Part shown: positions 1 to 10,406 of the stretch, piece by piece | Numbering within the stretch: position 1 is the stretch's first letter | Layout of the letters: each line of letters opens with the position of its first letter | Assembly (NCBI RefSeq): GCF_030410375.1 | Contig: NZ_JAUHHE010000009.1 | Coordinates: 62,001 to 126,000, forward strand | Source of the DNA: Zwartia vadi | Lineage (GTDB): Bacteria; Pseudomonadota; Gammaproteobacteria; Burkholderiales; Burkholderiaceae_B | DNA: 64,000 nucleotides | Direction of reading: 5' to 3' | Translations under genes and position numbers: made by a program | Notes under the pieces: generated by a model | The model's input: the letters and a program-made list of their open reading frames with translations, nothing else | Database searches by the model: none | What the model was told of the DNA's origin: nothing

Positions 1-1
1 C

Positions 2-451
2 GTGCTTGATGCACTCGAGGCGGTCGGACTCCGCGCAGCTGCGCACTTGCGTGTCTCAGAAATTTCCGGCGGCATGGCTCGCCGGGTAGCGCTCGCGCGT
101 GCAGTCGTGCTTGAACCAGAGCTTGTGCTCTATGACGAGCCTTTCGCCGGTCTCGATCCAATCTCTTTGGGGATTACCGCGCGTCTGATCCGGAGTTTGT
201 CAGACAGATTGGGCTGTGCGAGCGTCGTGATCACCCACGACATCAACGAATCATTCGCGATCGCCGACCACGTCTATCTGATTGGGCAAGGCGTCATCAA
301 GGCGCATGGTACGCCTGACACACTTGGCAACTCCACAGACCCTTATGTCATGCAATTTCTAAAGGGCGAGCCCGATGGGCCCGTCGCCTTTGATTACCCT
401 ACTACACCTAAATTCGACGCTTGGCTCAAACAGCAAGAGGCCAAGCGATGA
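2..451 (+). CDS. mlaF: MlaF, phospholipid ABC transporter ATPase (5' truncated by window)
   Basis: C-terminal part of the ATPase of the Mla system, which maintains outer-membrane lipid asymmetry from the cytoplasmic face of the inner membrane. Visible are the ABC signature (ISGGMARRVALARA), the Walker B/D-loop region (LYDEPFAGLDP) and the switch histidine (VITHD). The Walker A half lies upstream of the window, so the GTG at position 2 is not the true start. The stop overlaps the mlaE start (ATGA at 448-451), indicating translational coupling. Identity rests on ABC motifs plus the following mlaE, mlaD, mlaA and mlaC. Confidence 0.93.
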   Translation: MLDALEAVGLRAAAHLRVSEISGGMARRVALARAVVLEPELVLYDEPFAGLDPISLGITARLIRSLSDRLGCASVVITHDINESFAIADHVYLIGQGVIKAHGTPDTLGNSTDPYVMQFLKGEPDGPVAFDYPTTPKFDAWLKQQEAKR

Positions 452-1233
452 GCGTACACACCTATCTGTCAGCGATCGGTCATAGCGTCCGGACTCGGAT
501 CAGCGGACTTGGGACTTTCACGCGCTTTTTCTGTCTTTTATTACAACGCAGTGGTATTGTTTTTTCTCGTCCGCGTCTCGTTTCGCAACAGATACACTTC
601 ATTGGCAACTATTCACTGCTGATTATTGCTGTCTCAGGACTTTTTGTTGGTTTCGTTCTTGGTTTACAGGGTTACTACACACTTAATCGCTACGGCTCCG
701 AAGAGGCGCTTGGTCTGTTAGTCGCACTCTCACTGACGCGCGAACTCGGACCCGTCGTGACCGCGCTTCTCTTTGCTGGTCGAGCCGGCACCTCTCTGAC
801 TGCCGAAATCGGCCTGATGAAAGCAGGTGAGCAATTGGCCGCGATGGAAGTGATGGCCGTCGATCCGGTTCGCCGAGTGTTGGCACCTCGTTTCTGGGGT
901 GGCGTGATTGCCATGCCAATATTAGCTGCGGTGTTTTCGATGGTCGGTATTCTGGGTGGCTGGATCGTTGGCGTGCTGATGATCGGTATTGATACCGGTG
1001 CGTTCTGGTCTCAGATGCAAAGTGGCGTCGATGTCTGGAAAGACGTCATGAACGGTGTCATTAAAAGCCTTGTTTTTGGCGTGGCAGTCACCTTGATTGC
1101 GCTCTACGAAGGTTGGCAGTGCCGACCTACCCCAGAGGGCGTGTCGCGTGCGACGACCCGCACTGTGGTCGCAGGTTCACTCGCTGTCTTGGGTCTTGAT
1201 TTTCTGCTGACCGCATTGATGTTCAGCAACTGA
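448..1233 (+). CDS. mlaE: MlaE, phospholipid ABC transporter permease
   Basis: Inner-membrane permease of the Mla complex, 261 aa, the family's usual length. It has several hydrophobic segments and the conserved MlaE core (LTRELGPVVTALLFAGRAG and the adjacent TAEIGLMKAGEQ) around residues 95-130. I place the start at ATG 448, which overlaps the mlaF stop; a longer reading from 421 would add nine residues inside mlaF. mlaD follows 14 nt downstream. Family assignment is secure from sequence and context; transport direction is not decided by sequence. Confidence 0.95.
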   Translation: MSVHTYLSAIGHSVRTRISGLGTFTRFFCLLLQRSGIVFSRPRLVSQQIHFIGNYSLLIIAVSGLFVGFVLGLQGYYTLNRYGSEEALGLLVALSLTRELGPVVTALLFAGRAGTSLTAEIGLMKAGEQLAAMEVMAVDPVRRVLAPRFWGGVIAMPILAAVFSMVGILGGWIVGVLMIGIDTGAFWSQMQSGVDVWKDVMNGVIKSLVFGVAVTLIALYEGWQCRPTPEGVSRATTRTVVAGSLAVLGLDFLLTALMFSN

Positions 1234-1247
1234 TTTTTGGAATCTAA

Positions 1248-1751
1248 ATGTCTACTGAAAAAACAGACTGGTGGGTAGGGCTCTTTGTGTTGCTTGGGGG
1301 GGTAGCGCTCGCTTTTTTAGCACTGCGCGCAGCCAATCTCAGCAGCTTTTCCTTTGCACAGACCTACACCCTATCGGCCAACTTCGATAATATCGGCGGA
1401 CTTAAAGTGAGAGCGCCGGTCAAGAGTGCCGGGGTGGTGGTTGGGCGCGTAGCCTCGATTTCCTTGGATAAGGAAACTTATAAAGCCGTCGTGCGCCTGG
1501 ATATGGAAAAAGGATTCCTTTTCCCGCTCGACTCGTCGGCGAAAATCCTAACCTCCGGACTGCTCGGTGAACAATATATCGGCCTCGAAGCGGGTGGCGA
1601 TGATAAGAACCTCGCCAATAACGGTACGATCCAATACACCCAAAGCGCAATTGTTCTGGAAAGCCTGATCAGCCAGTTCCTTTTTAATACTGCTGAAAAG
1701 CAAGGCAGTGAGGCACCTCCCGCGCAAGAGACGGGTACGCCCAAACAATAA
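1248..1751 (+). CDS. mlaD: MlaD, MCE-domain lipid-binding protein
   Basis: 167 aa protein with one N-terminal membrane anchor (about residues 9-28) and a periplasmic MCE domain (about 38-115) starting YTLSANFDNIGGLKVRAPV and including the SGLLGEQYIGL stretch. In the Mla system MlaD forms a hexameric ring that passes phospholipids between MlaC and the MlaFE transporter. The C-terminal tail is hydrophilic and low in complexity. It sits between mlaE and mlaA on the same strand with tiny gaps, so one transcript is likely. Confidence 0.94.
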   Translation: MSTEKTDWWVGLFVLLGGVALAFLALRAANLSSFSFAQTYTLSANFDNIGGLKVRAPVKSAGVVVGRVASISLDKETYKAVVRLDMEKGFLFPLDSSAKILTSGLLGEQYIGLEAGGDDKNLANNGTIQYTQSAIVLESLISQFLFNTAEKQGSEAPPAQETGTPKQ

Positions 1752-1753
1752 CC

Positions 1754-2551
1754 ATGGCCGCACTCATGAACACACACTCTTTTCACAAGCTTCTGCTGAT
1801 TGTTTTGCTCGCCGTTCTCGGTGGCTGTGCAACACAACCTGTCAAAACACCGATCGCTGGAGATCCATGGGAGAGCTCCAACCGCGCAATGTTCGAGTTT
1901 AACGACACCGTTGACCGCGCGATCTTTCAACCCGTCTCGCGTGCGTATGCTTTTGTCACACCTCAGCCCATTCGCACCTGTATCCACAACATGTTCATGA
2001 ACCTTGGTGATATCTGGTCCGGTTTAAACTCCTCTCTGCAGGGGCGCCACATTGATGCGATCAACACATTCGGTCGCGTCATGCTGAACACCACGCTCGG
2101 ACTGGGTGGGTGTCTGGATTTGGCTAGTACAACAGGTGCGAAACGCATTCCAAACGATTTTGGGGTGACCTTGGGGGTCTGGGGAATCAGTTCAGGACCT
2201 TATATCGTATTGCCATTAATTGGTGCCAGCACGGTACGGGATGGGACGGGTTTAATTGCGGACGCCTACGTGAATCAAGTCGGCTGGGGTCACATGATCA
2301 ATGATATCGCAGTGCGTAATTCGCTTTATGGTTTGGAAGTCGTCTCACGCCGGGAAGCACTCCTTGACGTGACAGACACCGTCGATCGTACCGCCTTGGA
2401 TCGTTATAGCTTTATTCGGGATGCATACCTCAAGCGCCGTGCCGTCCAGGTCAACGGCCCTCTCAGTGATGCTGAAAATTTACCGAACTATGACGATGAC
2501 GAAGCTGCTCCGGCAGACCGCAAAGCCCTTGGTATTCCTCCTAAAAACTAA
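1754..2551 (+). CDS. mlaA: MlaA/VacJ outer-membrane lipoprotein
   Basis: 265 aa with a lipoprotein signal peptide ending in a lipobox (LGGC, Cys25) and the MlaA signature DPWESSNRAMFEFNDTVDRA just after it. The family removes phospholipid from the outer leaflet of the outer membrane and hands it to MlaC. An alternative start is ATG 1766 (residue 5), which gives a more standard signal peptide; neither has a strong ribosome binding site. Placement between mlaD and mlaC differs from E. coli, where mlaA is elsewhere, but is common in Betaproteobacteria. Confidence 0.94.
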   Translation: MAALMNTHSFHKLLLIVLLAVLGGCATQPVKTPIAGDPWESSNRAMFEFNDTVDRAIFQPVSRAYAFVTPQPIRTCIHNMFMNLGDIWSGLNSSLQGRHIDAINTFGRVMLNTTLGLGGCLDLASTTGAKRIPNDFGVTLGVWGISSGPYIVLPLIGASTVRDGTGLIADAYVNQVGWGHMINDIAVRNSLYGLEVVSRREALLDVTDTVDRTALDRYSFIRDAYLKRRAVQVNGPLSDAENLPNYDDDEAAPADRKALGIPPKN

Positions 2552-3195
2552 TGAGAAACAGATCAATGCTCGCCTTTATTGCACGATTTCATCTACTCGT
2601 CGCTCTAATGCTGGGTCTCACCACTAGTGTGAGCGCTCAACAAAAACCAAACCCGAATGCCCCCCCAAACGAGTTTGTTCAACAGGTCGCAGACCAAGTT
2701 TTAGCCGCACTCAAAAGCGATACGGCTGCACGTTCGGGCGATATCAAACGGATCAATCAAATCGTCGACGAGATGATCTTGCCTTATGTTAATTTTGAAA
2801 AAACCACTCGCCTCGCAGCAGGTCGGAACTGGCGCGAAGCCTCGCCCGAGCAAAGGGTGGCACTCAGTAACGCGTTTCGTGGCACACTCGCACGCACGTA
2901 CAGTGGCGCATTCACGAAAGTCAATGATTCAACCAGTATCAAAACATTGCCTTTCCGAGGTGATGCGAACGCAAATGACGTAGTCGTGAAATCCCAAGTC
3001 ATGCAGCGTGCCAACTCCCAACCCTTCGCCCTTGACTATCGCCTTGAAAAAACTCCCCAAGGCTGGAAGATTTATGACATCAATGTGGAAAATGTCTGGC
3101 TGATCGAGAACTACCGTACACAGTTTACGCAGCAGATCAATCAAAGCGGTATTGACGGACTGATCGCCGCACTTAACCAACGCGCAAAACAATAA
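2551..3195 (+). CDS. mlaC: MlaC, periplasmic phospholipid shuttle
   Basis: 214 aa with a Sec signal peptide (cleavage after about Ala29, SVSA-QQ) followed by an MlaC/Ttg2D domain. Family hallmarks are the IVDEMILPYVNFEKTTRLAAG stretch and the C-terminal NVENVWLIENYRTQF region. MlaC ferries phospholipid between MlaA and MlaD. The ATG shares its A with the last base of the mlaA stop (2551). Only 2 nt separate its stop from the next ORF, leaving no space for an mlaB (STAS) gene here. Confidence 0.94.
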   Translation: MRNRSMLAFIARFHLLVALMLGLTTSVSAQQKPNPNAPPNEFVQQVADQVLAALKSDTAARSGDIKRINQIVDEMILPYVNFEKTTRLAAGRNWREASPEQRVALSNAFRGTLARTYSGAFTKVNDSTSIKTLPFRGDANANDVVVKSQVMQRANSQPFALDYRLEKTPQGWKIYDINVENVWLIENYRTQFTQQINQSGIDGLIAALNQRAKQ

Positions 3196-3197
3196 CC

Positions 3198-3989
3198 ATG
3201 TCCGCCGTTTCACTTGAACACGTTTCAAAAGTATTTCCTCCTCGTACCACTGGTTGGCGTGGTTTGTTTACAAAGCCCGAGGGCCCTGGCTTTCAAGCAC
3301 TTAGTGACGTTTCCCTGACTATTGATCATGGCGAGTTTTTTGGACTGCTTGGACCAAACGGTGCTGGTAAAACAACGCTGATCTCTGTCCTGGCAGGACT
3401 GTGCCGTGCCACCTCCGGCCGCGCGAGTGTTTGCGGGCATGATGTGGTCAACGATTACCAGGCAGCCAGACGCTCTCTGGGTGTCGTTCCTCAAGAGCTT
3501 GTCTACGATCCCTTCTTTACCGTACGCGAGACACTCCGTATTCAATCGGGCTATTTTGGTTTTCGTAAAAATGATGACTGGATTGACGAGATCCTTGCTC
3601 ATCTGGGTCTCTCTGACAAAGCAGATGAAAACATGCGCGCCCTTTCCGGGGGCATGAAGCGACGGGTGCTCGTTGCACAGGCTTTGGTACACCGCCCCCC
3701 CGTCATCGTACTTGACGAGCCGACTGCGGGTGTGGATGTGGACTTGCGTCGCAGCCTGTGGGAATTCATTTCCCGTCTCAATCGCGAAGGCCACACGATC
3801 ATGCTAACCACGCACTATCTTGAAGAAGCCGAAGCGCTTTGCGGTCGAATCGCAATGCTCAAAAGAGGGCGTATTGTTGCGCTCGAGTCAACCCAAGCGC
3901 TTCTTGCGCGGACTGGCGGCAGTCTTGAGCAAGCCTTCGTCAACATTATGAATACTCCGAGCAACAATGCGCTGGAGACACAACCATGA
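3198..3989 (+). CDS. ABC-2 type exporter ATPase (YadG-like)
   Basis: 263 aa ABC ATPase with Walker A at about 52-60 (GPNGAGKTT), Q-loop (VVPQE), signature LSGGMKRRV, Walker B VIVLDEPTAGVD and H-loop TTHYLEE. It pairs with the ABC-2 permease whose start overlaps its stop, so together they form a half-exporter of the YadGH type. The substrate is not evident. In many Betaproteobacteria this pair follows mlaC, which suggests an envelope role, but that is inference. Confidence 0.88.
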   Translation: MSAVSLEHVSKVFPPRTTGWRGLFTKPEGPGFQALSDVSLTIDHGEFFGLLGPNGAGKTTLISVLAGLCRATSGRASVCGHDVVNDYQAARRSLGVVPQELVYDPFFTVRETLRIQSGYFGFRKNDDWIDEILAHLGLSDKADENMRALSGGMKRRVLVAQALVHRPPVIVLDEPTAGVDVDLRRSLWEFISRLNREGHTIMLTTHYLEEAEALCGRIAMLKRGRIVALESTQALLARTGGSLEQAFVNIMNTPSNNALETQP

Positions 3990-4777
3990 CACGCGCCTTA
4001 CTCACCGCCCGCCCAGGGGCAGGCTCCGGTTTTCCAACCCTTCTAGGCAAAGAGCTCCTGCGCTTCTGGAAGGTCGGTTTTCAAACGATCGCTGCGCCAG
4101 TCATTACCGCCTTGCTTTACTTGGTGATCTTTGCTCAAGTGCTTCAGGATCGCATACAGGTTTACGGCACCGTGCCCTACACCGCCTTCCTCATCCCGGG
4201 CCTGATGATGATGAGCATGTTGCAAAACGCCTTCGCCAATCCATCGTCTTCGCTGATTCAAAGCAGGGTGACCGGGAATCTTGTATTTGTTTTGCTGCCA
4301 CCGATTTCCCATCGGGAATTTTTTAGCGCCTACATGCTGGCGGGTATTTTGCGTGGCATCGCTGTGGGTGGCTGCGTCTGGCTGGTATCTTTGTATTTCG
4401 TCCCGCTCGGCATCAAGCAACCGCTCTGGGCATTTGTCTTTGCGGTACTGTCCTGTGGCATCATGGCCATCCTGGGTTTAATCGCAGGACTGACCTCAGA
4501 AAAGTTTGATCAGCTCGCGGCGTTCCAAAACTTTCTCATCATGCCTGCGACCTTTTTGTCAGGCGTTTTTTATTCAGTACATACCTTGCCGCCCTTCTGG
4601 CAGGCAGTCTCACACTGGAACCCGCTTTTTTATACGATTGACGGTTTTCGCTATGGCTTTTTCGGGGTGGCTGATGTCTCCCCTTGGCATAGCCTGGCGG
4701 TAGTAGGCGGCGTGTTCGTTGTGCTCACGATATTCGCGCTGCGCCTGCTCGGGACAGGTTACAAACTCAGAAGCTAA
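3986..4777 (+). CDS. ABC-2 type transporter permease (YadH-like)
   Basis: 263 aa integral membrane protein with about six hydrophobic segments and the ABC-2 family core (FLSGVFYSVHTLPPFWQ followed by NPLFYTIDGFRYG near the C-terminus). The start ATG at 3986 overlaps the ATPase stop (ATGA), so the pair is translationally coupled. Substrate unknown. Confidence 0.88.
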   Translation: MTRALLTARPGAGSGFPTLLGKELLRFWKVGFQTIAAPVITALLYLVIFAQVLQDRIQVYGTVPYTAFLIPGLMMMSMLQNAFANPSSSLIQSRVTGNLVFVLLPPISHREFFSAYMLAGILRGIAVGGCVWLVSLYFVPLGIKQPLWAFVFAVLSCGIMAILGLIAGLTSEKFDQLAAFQNFLIMPATFLSGVFYSVHTLPPFWQAVSHWNPLFYTIDGFRYGFFGVADVSPWHSLAVVGGVFVVLTIFALRLLGTGYKLRS

Positions 4778-4804
4778 TTATTTCAATCAAGGAAAGACCC
4801 AAAC

Positions 4805-5047
4805 ATGTTGCCCACTCCAGAAGATATCCGCACTTACATTGCTGCTGGGTTACCTTGCGAACATCTTGAAGTCACAGGCGATGGTTCACATTTCGAAGCT
4901 GTGATCGTCAGCGCCGCATTTGTAGGCAAACGTCCCATCGCACGGCATCAGCTCGTCTACAGCGTCTTGGGTGACCGAATGAAACAAGAGATTCATGCGC
5001 TCTCCATGCGCACATTGACCCCAGAAGAGTTCAACGGAAGCCGCTAA
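4805..5047 (+). CDS. IbaG/BolA family protein
   Basis: 80 aa BolA-fold protein with the DGSHFEAVIVS strand and the conserved RHQLVYSVL helix with its histidine. BolA/IbaG proteins partner monothiol glutaredoxins in iron-sulfur handling. It directly precedes murA (the stop TAA ends at 5047 and the murA ATG is at 5048), an arrangement also seen for ibaG-murA in other proteobacteria. Confidence 0.9.
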   Translation: MLPTPEDIRTYIAAGLPCEHLEVTGDGSHFEAVIVSAAFVGKRPIARHQLVYSVLGDRMKQEIHALSMRTLTPEEFNGSR

Positions 5048-6304
5048 ATGGACAAGCTTCGTATCACGGGTGGCCGTACGCTAAACGGTGAAATCAACAT
5101 ATCAGGCGCTAAAAATGCCGCCCTGCCCATCTTGTGCGCGGGGCTGTTGACTGCCGATACTGTCACGCTCACCAATGTACCTAAACTCAATGACATTGCG
5201 ACCACCCTCAAACTACTTGGACAACTAGGCGTACGCTGTGAACGAGCCAGTGATGACACTGTCAGCATTACAGCCGACCAACTCACCGCACTCGAAGCGC
5301 CCTACGAGCTCGTCAAGACCATGCGGGCATCGATACTCGTTCTCGGACCACTACTGGCACGCTTTGGCGAGGCGCGAGTCAGTCTGCCTGGCGGTTGCGC
5401 CATTGGCCAGAGACCGGTGGACCAGCATATTCAAGGCCTTGCCGCGCTGGGTGCAGACATCAAGATTGAACACGGTTTTGTGGTCGCAAAAGCCAAAAGA
5501 CTCAAAGGCGCTGTTGTTCGAACAGACATGGTGACCGTCACGGGTACTGAAAACCTGATGATGGCCGCCGTATTAGCCGAGGGCCAAACCATCCTCGAAA
5601 ATGCCGCGCGCGAACCAGAAGTCGTGGATCTTGCGGAGCTACTGATAAAAATGGGTGCGCGCATCAAGGGTCATGGTACCGATCGCATCCTAATCGAGGG
5701 CGTTCCAAGCCTGCACGGCGCAACCCACGATGTGATCCCGGATCGCATCGAGGCCGGAAGCTTTCTATGTGCAGTCGGTGCAGCGGGAGGTGATATCACC
5801 CTGCGACGCGCCGCTCCCGAAACGATGGGTGCCACCCTTTCCAAACTGCAAGAGGCTGGGTTGGCCATCCAGACTGGTGATGACTGGATTCGGGCCAGCA
5901 TGCGCAAACGACCGAAAGCCGTCGACTTTCGTACGCACGAGTACCCTGGCTTTGCCACCGACATGCAAGCCCAGTTAATGGCGCTCAACACCATTGCCGA
6001 TGGGACTTCCGTGATCGCTGAAACCATCTTTGAAAACCGTTTCATGCATGTGCAAGAACTTTTACGCTTGGGTGCCAACATCGACATCGATGGTCACACC
6101 GCTGTGGTCAGGGGCGTCGAACGTCTGTCGGGTGCAACGGTCATGGCAACAGACTTGCGTGCCTCCGCCAGCCTTGTCATCGCAGGCCTTGCAGCCGAAG
6201 GTCAAACAGTGGTTGAACGGATTTATCACCTTGACCGGGGATACGAGCGCATGGAACACAAATTAAGCACCCTTGGTGCTCAAATAGAAAGAATATCCAG
6301 TTAA
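5048..6304 (+). CDS. murA: MurA, UDP-N-acetylglucosamine 1-carboxyvinyltransferase
   Basis: First committed cytoplasmic step of peptidoglycan synthesis: enolpyruvyl transfer from PEP to UDP-GlcNAc. 418 aa, full length, EPSP-synthase fold with N-terminal KNAALPIL and the active-site loop [12 protein letters not shown]. The catalytic cysteine is Cys117, the residue targeted by fosfomycin in sensitive enzymes. Abuts ibaG with no spacer and precedes hisG by 10 nt. Confidence 0.97.
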   Translation: MDKLRITGGRTLNGEINISGAKNAALPILCAGLLTADTVTLTNVPKLNDIATTLKLLGQLGVRCERASDDTVSITADQLTALEAPYELVKTMRASILVLGPLLARFGEARVSLPGGCAIGQRPVDQHIQGLAALGADIKIEHGFVVAKAKRLKGAVVRTDMVTVTGTENLMMAAVLAEGQTILENAAREPEVVDLAELLIKMGARIKGHGTDRILIEGVPSLHGATHDVIPDRIEAGSFLCAVGAAGGDITLRRAAPETMGATLSKLQEAGLAIQTGDDWIRASMRKRPKAVDFRTHEYPGFATDMQAQLMALNTIADGTSVIAETIFENRFMHVQELLRLGANIDIDGHTAVVRGVERLSGATVMATDLRASASLVIAGLAAEGQTVVERIYHLDRGYERMEHKLSTLGAQIERISS

Positions 6305-6314
6305 AGGAAAAGTC

Positions 6315-6995
6315 ATGCGCACTGAAGCACCTTCGCGCCCGCTGACCATGGCATTGTCCAAGGGACGTATTTTTGAAGAAACGCTGCCCTTGCTTGAGGC
6401 AGCCGGCATCACCGTGAACGAAGATCCGGAAAAGTCTCGCAAACTCATTATCGGCACCAGCGATCCGAATTTGCGTCTGATTATTGTTCGCGCATCGGAT
6501 GTTCCAACTTATGTGGAATATGGCGCCGCTGACCTTGGCATCGCAGGCAAAGATGTCTTGATCGAACATGCTGCACAGCATCCTGGCGGCCTCTACCAGC
6601 CTATTGATTTAAATATCGCCAAATGTCGCCTCGCTGTCGCAGTGCGAAATGGTTTTGATTACCCCGCGGCAGTCAAACAAGGCGCTCGCTTGCGTGTGGC
6701 GACGAAATACACTGCAGCAGCCCGTGAACACTTCGCTGCCAAAGGCGTCTACGTCGACTTGATCAAACTCTATGGCTCAATGGAACTTGCCCCACTGGTG
6801 GGTCTCGCCGATGCAATCGTTGATCTGGTTTCTACAGGTAACACCTTGAAAGCCAACGACTTAGTTGCCGTCGAAGACATCATGCCTATTTCCTCGAGGC
6901 TGGTCGTCAATCGCGCAGCGCTAAAGACGCGTCACGCTGAATTACAGCCTTTACTGGATGCCTTTGAGCGTGCGAGCGCAAGCTCTGTGGCATGA
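6315..6995 (+). CDS. hisG: HisG, ATP phosphoribosyltransferase, short form
   Basis: First enzyme of histidine synthesis (ATP + PRPP to phosphoribosyl-ATP). 226 aa, so the short form lacking the C-terminal regulatory domain. The N-terminal [13 protein letters not shown] and the PRPP-binding region ([15 protein letters not shown]) are intact. Short HisG proteins work with the regulatory subunit HisZ, which is not in this window. A purine-rich AAAGGAAAAG lies just before the ATG. Confidence 0.96.
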   Translation: MRTEAPSRPLTMALSKGRIFEETLPLLEAAGITVNEDPEKSRKLIIGTSDPNLRLIIVRASDVPTYVEYGAADLGIAGKDVLIEHAAQHPGGLYQPIDLNIAKCRLAVAVRNGFDYPAAVKQGARLRVATKYTAAAREHFAAKGVYVDLIKLYGSMELAPLVGLADAIVDLVSTGNTLKANDLVAVEDIMPISSRLVVNRAALKTRHAELQPLLDAFERASASSVA

Positions 6996-7041
6996 TAGTG
7001 ATCTACCTTTTTAATGACTCCTTCAAAAGAGGGGCTCTTTG

Positions 7042-8352
7042 ATGATGCGCACAATCTCTCGTCTGGACTCACGCGATCCTGAGTTTCAAACAAAACTATC
7101 CAAACTGCTGGCTTTCGATGCCGAGCAGGATGATGCGATTGATGCGGCAGCAGCCAGCATCCTACAAAACGTTCGTCGCCAGGGCGATTCGGCTCTGCTT
7201 GACTACACGCGTCAGTTCGACAAAGTGGACGCCGACTCAGTTGCCGCTCTTGAGATTCCTCGTCGCGAATGGGAATCGGCACTCGCTAACCTTCCTGTCG
7301 CTCAACGCGAAGCCCTGGAGGTCGCTGCGCAGCGGGTCCATGACTACCACCTGCATCAACGTCAAGAAAGCTGGTCCTACACAGAAACGGATGGCACGCG
7401 CCTCGGTCAGCAAATCACACCACTCGACCGTGTGGGTTTGTATGTACCGGGAGGTAAAGCCTCATACCCCTCGTCTGTCTTGATGAACGCCATTCCAGCA
7501 AAAGTTGCTGGCGTAAGCGAGGTCATCATGGTCACACCGACGCCAGCAGGGCAACGCAACGCCATGGTCTTGGCCGCCGCAGCCATCGCAGGTGTGGACC
7601 GCTGTTTTGCCATCGGCGGCGCCCAAGCGGTGGGCGCACTTGCTTACGGCACACAAACCATACCGGCGGTCGACAAAATCGTCGGGCCGGGAAATGCCTA
7701 TGTTGCCGCCGCTAAACGGCGCGTCTTTGGCACAGTTGGTATCGATATGATTGCAGGACCAAGCGAAATTTTAGTCATTTGCGACGGGAAAACACCTGCT
7801 GACTGGATTGCGATGGATCTGTTTTCCCAGGCTGAACACGACGAACTGGCCCAAGCGATTCTTTTGTGCCCTGATGCGGTGTATTTAGACGCTGTGGAGG
7901 CCTCAATTGAAAAGCTCCTGCCCACTATGCCGCGCGCTGAGATAATCCGCACCAGCTTGCGTGAGCGTGGCGCGTTGATTTTGGTGACCGATCTGAAAGA
8001 AGCCTGTGAAATCAGCAACAACATCGCGCCGGAACACTTGGAGGTGTCTTGTGAACATCCTGAGGAATGGCTACCCTTCTTGCGCCATGCAGGAGCGATT
8101 TTTATGGGTCGCCACAGCTCCGAAGCTCTTGGGGATTATTGCGCAGGACCGAACCATGTACTGCCAACTTCGCGCACGGCGAGATTTTCCTCTCCTTTGG
8201 GCGTCTACGACTTTCAAAAAAGATCGAGTTTGATCCATGTCTCCGCAGCAGGGGCTCAAACGCTAGGCAAAGTGGCAAACGAACTGGCCCTCGGCGAAGG
8301 CCTTCAGGCTCATGCCGCAAGCGCACGCTATCGCTTGACCAACATACAATAG
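7042..8352 (+). CDS. hisD: HisD, histidinol dehydrogenase
   Basis: Zn-dependent NAD+ oxidoreductase catalysing the last two steps of histidine synthesis. About 436 aa, with conserved [30 protein letters not shown] and [13 protein letters not shown] segments carrying zinc and active-site residues. I choose ATG 7042 over an upstream in-frame TTG at 7039: AGAGGGG (7029-7035) is well spaced for 7042, and ATG 7045 is also possible. The next gene is hisB after 36 nt, with no hisC between. Confidence 0.96.
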   Translation: MMRTISRLDSRDPEFQTKLSKLLAFDAEQDDAIDAAAASILQNVRRQGDSALLDYTRQFDKVDADSVAALEIPRREWESALANLPVAQREALEVAAQRVHDYHLHQRQESWSYTETDGTRLGQQITPLDRVGLYVPGGKASYPSSVLMNAIPAKVAGVSEVIMVTPTPAGQRNAMVLAAAAIAGVDRCFAIGGAQAVGALAYGTQTIPAVDKIVGPGNAYVAAAKRRVFGTVGIDMIAGPSEILVICDGKTPADWIAMDLFSQAEHDELAQAILLCPDAVYLDAVEASIEKLLPTMPRAEIIRTSLRERGALILVTDLKEACEISNNIAPEHLEVSCEHPEEWLPFLRHAGAIFMGRHSSEALGDYCAGPNHVLPTSRTARFSSPLGVYDFQKRSSLIHVSAAGAQTLGKVANELALGEGLQAHAASARYRLTNIQ

Positions 8353-8388
8353 ACTTTCCGACGATCCAAGTACATTCGAGTACATGAC

Positions 8389-8976
8389 ATGCGTACTGCT
8401 GAAATAACCCGCAACACCAACGAGACGCGCATTCGCGTCGCGATCAACCTGGATGGGACAGGCCGCCAGAAGCTCAATACGGGCGTTCCTTTTTTGGATC
8501 ACATGCTCGACCAAATCGCGCGGCATGGTCTGATCGACCTCGAGGTCCATGCCGAAGGTGATCTGCATATCGATGCGCACCACACGGTAGAAGATGTCGG
8601 TATCACGCTTGGCATGGCGATCGCAAAGGCTGTGGGTGACAAAGCCGGTATTCGTCGTTATGGACATGCGTATGTTCCTCTGGACGAAGCCCTATCACGG
8701 GTGGTCGTTGACTTTTCTGGTCGACCCGGCTTGCAATTTCATGTCCCTTTTACCCGGGCGCGTGTCGGCGACTTTGATGTCGACCTCACCATCGAATTTT
8801 TCCAGGGACTGGTCAACCATGCGCTGCTGACCATGCACATCGACAACTTGCGTGGTGTCAACGCCCATCACCAGTGTGAAACGATTTTTAAAGCAACAGG
8901 TCGTGCGCTGCGCATGGCACTCGAACTCGATCCCCGTACCGCGGGAATCGTACCGTCCACTAAAGGCGTGCTGTAA
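8389..8976 (+). CDS. hisB: HisB, imidazoleglycerol-phosphate dehydratase
   Basis: 195 aa monofunctional dehydratase (not the fused E. coli form with histidinol phosphatase). The duplicated metal-binding motifs are clear: [13 protein letters not shown] near residue 65 and [17 protein letters not shown] near 165. It follows hisD by 36 nt and precedes hisH by 3 nt. Confidence 0.97.
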   Translation: MRTAEITRNTNETRIRVAINLDGTGRQKLNTGVPFLDHMLDQIARHGLIDLEVHAEGDLHIDAHHTVEDVGITLGMAIAKAVGDKAGIRRYGHAYVPLDEALSRVVVDFSGRPGLQFHVPFTRARVGDFDVDLTIEFFQGLVNHALLTMHIDNLRGVNAHHQCETIFKATGRALRMALELDPRTAGIVPSTKGVL

Positions 8977-8979
8977 GTC

Positions 8980-9636
8980 ATGACATCAATTGCCATTGTC
9001 GATTACGGCATGGGGAACTACCATTCAGTCGAGCGCGCGCTTCGACACGCCGCCCCCGAGGCCAATATTCGCCTCTGCAAACTGGCCGCAGAGATCGATG
9101 CGGCAGATCGCGTAGTCTTTCCAGGACAAGGCGCAATGGCCGACTGTATTCGCACACTCGACGAAGCCGGACTGCGCGACTCGGTCTTGCGTGCAGCTGC
9201 CTCCAAGCCCTTGCTCGGTGTGTGCGTGGGTGAACAAATGCTGTTTGAGCGGAGCGAGGAGGGCAACACGCCCAGTTTGGGCATTTTCAAAGGCGAAGTA
9301 CGTCGCTTTAAGGGACCAGCCTTTGATGCCGCCAAACCTGGTGCTGCAGACCATACTGATCGCCTCAAGGTCCCCCATATGGGCTGGAATCCTGTTCATC
9401 AAGTGCGCGCGCACAAATTATGGGAAGGCATTCCTGACGCGACCCCTTTTTATTTTGTACACAGCTATTACGCAGTTCCTGCCGACCCCGCATTGACCGT
9501 AGGTGAAAGCCATTATGGAGGTCCTTTTACCTGCGCGGTCGCCCAAGACAATATTTTTGCCGTACAGTTTCATCCAGAGAAAAGTGCCGATTATGGTTTG
9601 CGACTGTATCGGAATTTTGTAGACTGGCAACCTTAA
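8980..9636 (+). CDS. hisH: HisH, glutamine amidotransferase subunit of IGP synthase
   Basis: 218 aa class-I glutaminase that supplies ammonia to HisF. The nucleophile cysteine is in [10 protein letters not shown] (the family more often has GICLG), and the His/Glu pair is in FHPEKS near the C-terminus. It acts as a heterodimer with HisF, encoded two genes downstream with hisA between. Confidence 0.96.
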   Translation: MTSIAIVDYGMGNYHSVERALRHAAPEANIRLCKLAAEIDAADRVVFPGQGAMADCIRTLDEAGLRDSVLRAAASKPLLGVCVGEQMLFERSEEGNTPSLGIFKGEVRRFKGPAFDAAKPGAADHTDRLKVPHMGWNPVHQVRAHKLWEGIPDATPFYFVHSYYAVPADPALTVGESHYGGPFTCAVAQDNIFAVQFHPEKSADYGLRLYRNFVDWQP

Positions 9637-9665
9637 CAACCTGAAAGTGACTGATCACAAAAGAC

Positions 9666-10406
9666 ATGCTGCTGATCCCCGCAATTGACCTCAAAGACGG
9701 ACAATGTGTCAGACTTCGCCAGGGTGACCTGGATGATGCGACCATATTCTCCGAAGACCCCACCGCAATGGCCACGCACTGGCTGGATCTCGGTGCACGC
9801 CGCTTGCATCTGGTCGACCTCAACGGAGCTGTCGCCGGCAAACCTAAGAACGAAGCGCTGATCAAAGCGATTGTTGGTGCCGTAGGTGATGATATCCCCG
9901 TTCAGATTGGCGGCGGCATTCGCGATCTCGACACCATTGAGCGTTATCTCGACTTTGGTATCTCATACGTCATTATCGGCACGGCTGCTGTCAAGAACCC
10001 GGGCTTTTTACACGATGCCTGCGGAGCCTTTCCTGGCAACATCATTGTTGGACTCGATGCCCGAGATGGCAAAGTCGCAACCGATGGTTGGAGCAAGCTC
10101 ACCAAACACGATGTCAGCGATCTTGCCAAGAAATTCGAAGACTACGGTTGTGAAGCAATCATCTACACAGATATTGGTCGTGACGGCATGTTGTCTGGAG
10201 TCAACATCGAAGCCACTGTGCGCTTGGCCCAGCACGTGCGTATTCCGGTGATCGCTTCGGGCGGTGTGACGGATATGCGTGATATTGATGCGCTTTGTGC
10301 CGTTGAAGAAGAAGGCATCGAGGGCGCAATTTTAGGTCGCAGCATTTACGAGGGTACGCTTGATTTCGAAGCCGCTCAAAAGCGTGCGGACGAACTTGCG
10401 CCATGA
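9666..10406 (+). CDS. hisA: HisA, ProFAR isomerase
   Basis: 246 aa (beta-alpha)8 barrel that isomerises ProFAR to PRFAR. The N-terminal [15 protein letters not shown] holds the catalytic aspartate; the second half-barrel aspartate is in [10 protein letters not shown]. Phosphate-binding glycine motifs ([16 protein letters not shown]) repeat as expected for a duplicated half-barrel. Its stop overlaps the hisF start. Confidence 0.97.
   Translation: MLLIPAIDLKDGQCVRLRQGDLDDATIFSEDPTAMATHWLDLGARRLHLVDLNGAVAGKPKNEALIKAIVGAVGDDIPVQIGGGIRDLDTIERYLDFGISYVIIGTAAVKNPGFLHDACGAFPGNIIVGLDARDGKVATDGWSKLTKHDVSDLAKKFEDYGCEAIIYTDIGRDGMLSGVNIEATVRLAQHVRIPVIASGGVTDMRDIDALCAVEEEGIEGAILGRSIYEGTLDFEAAQKRADELAP

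Noticed and set aside
5671..6087. Long antisense frames inside murA and other core genes
   Set aside because: They are explained by codon bias of the sense gene; no ribosome sites or recognisable domains.
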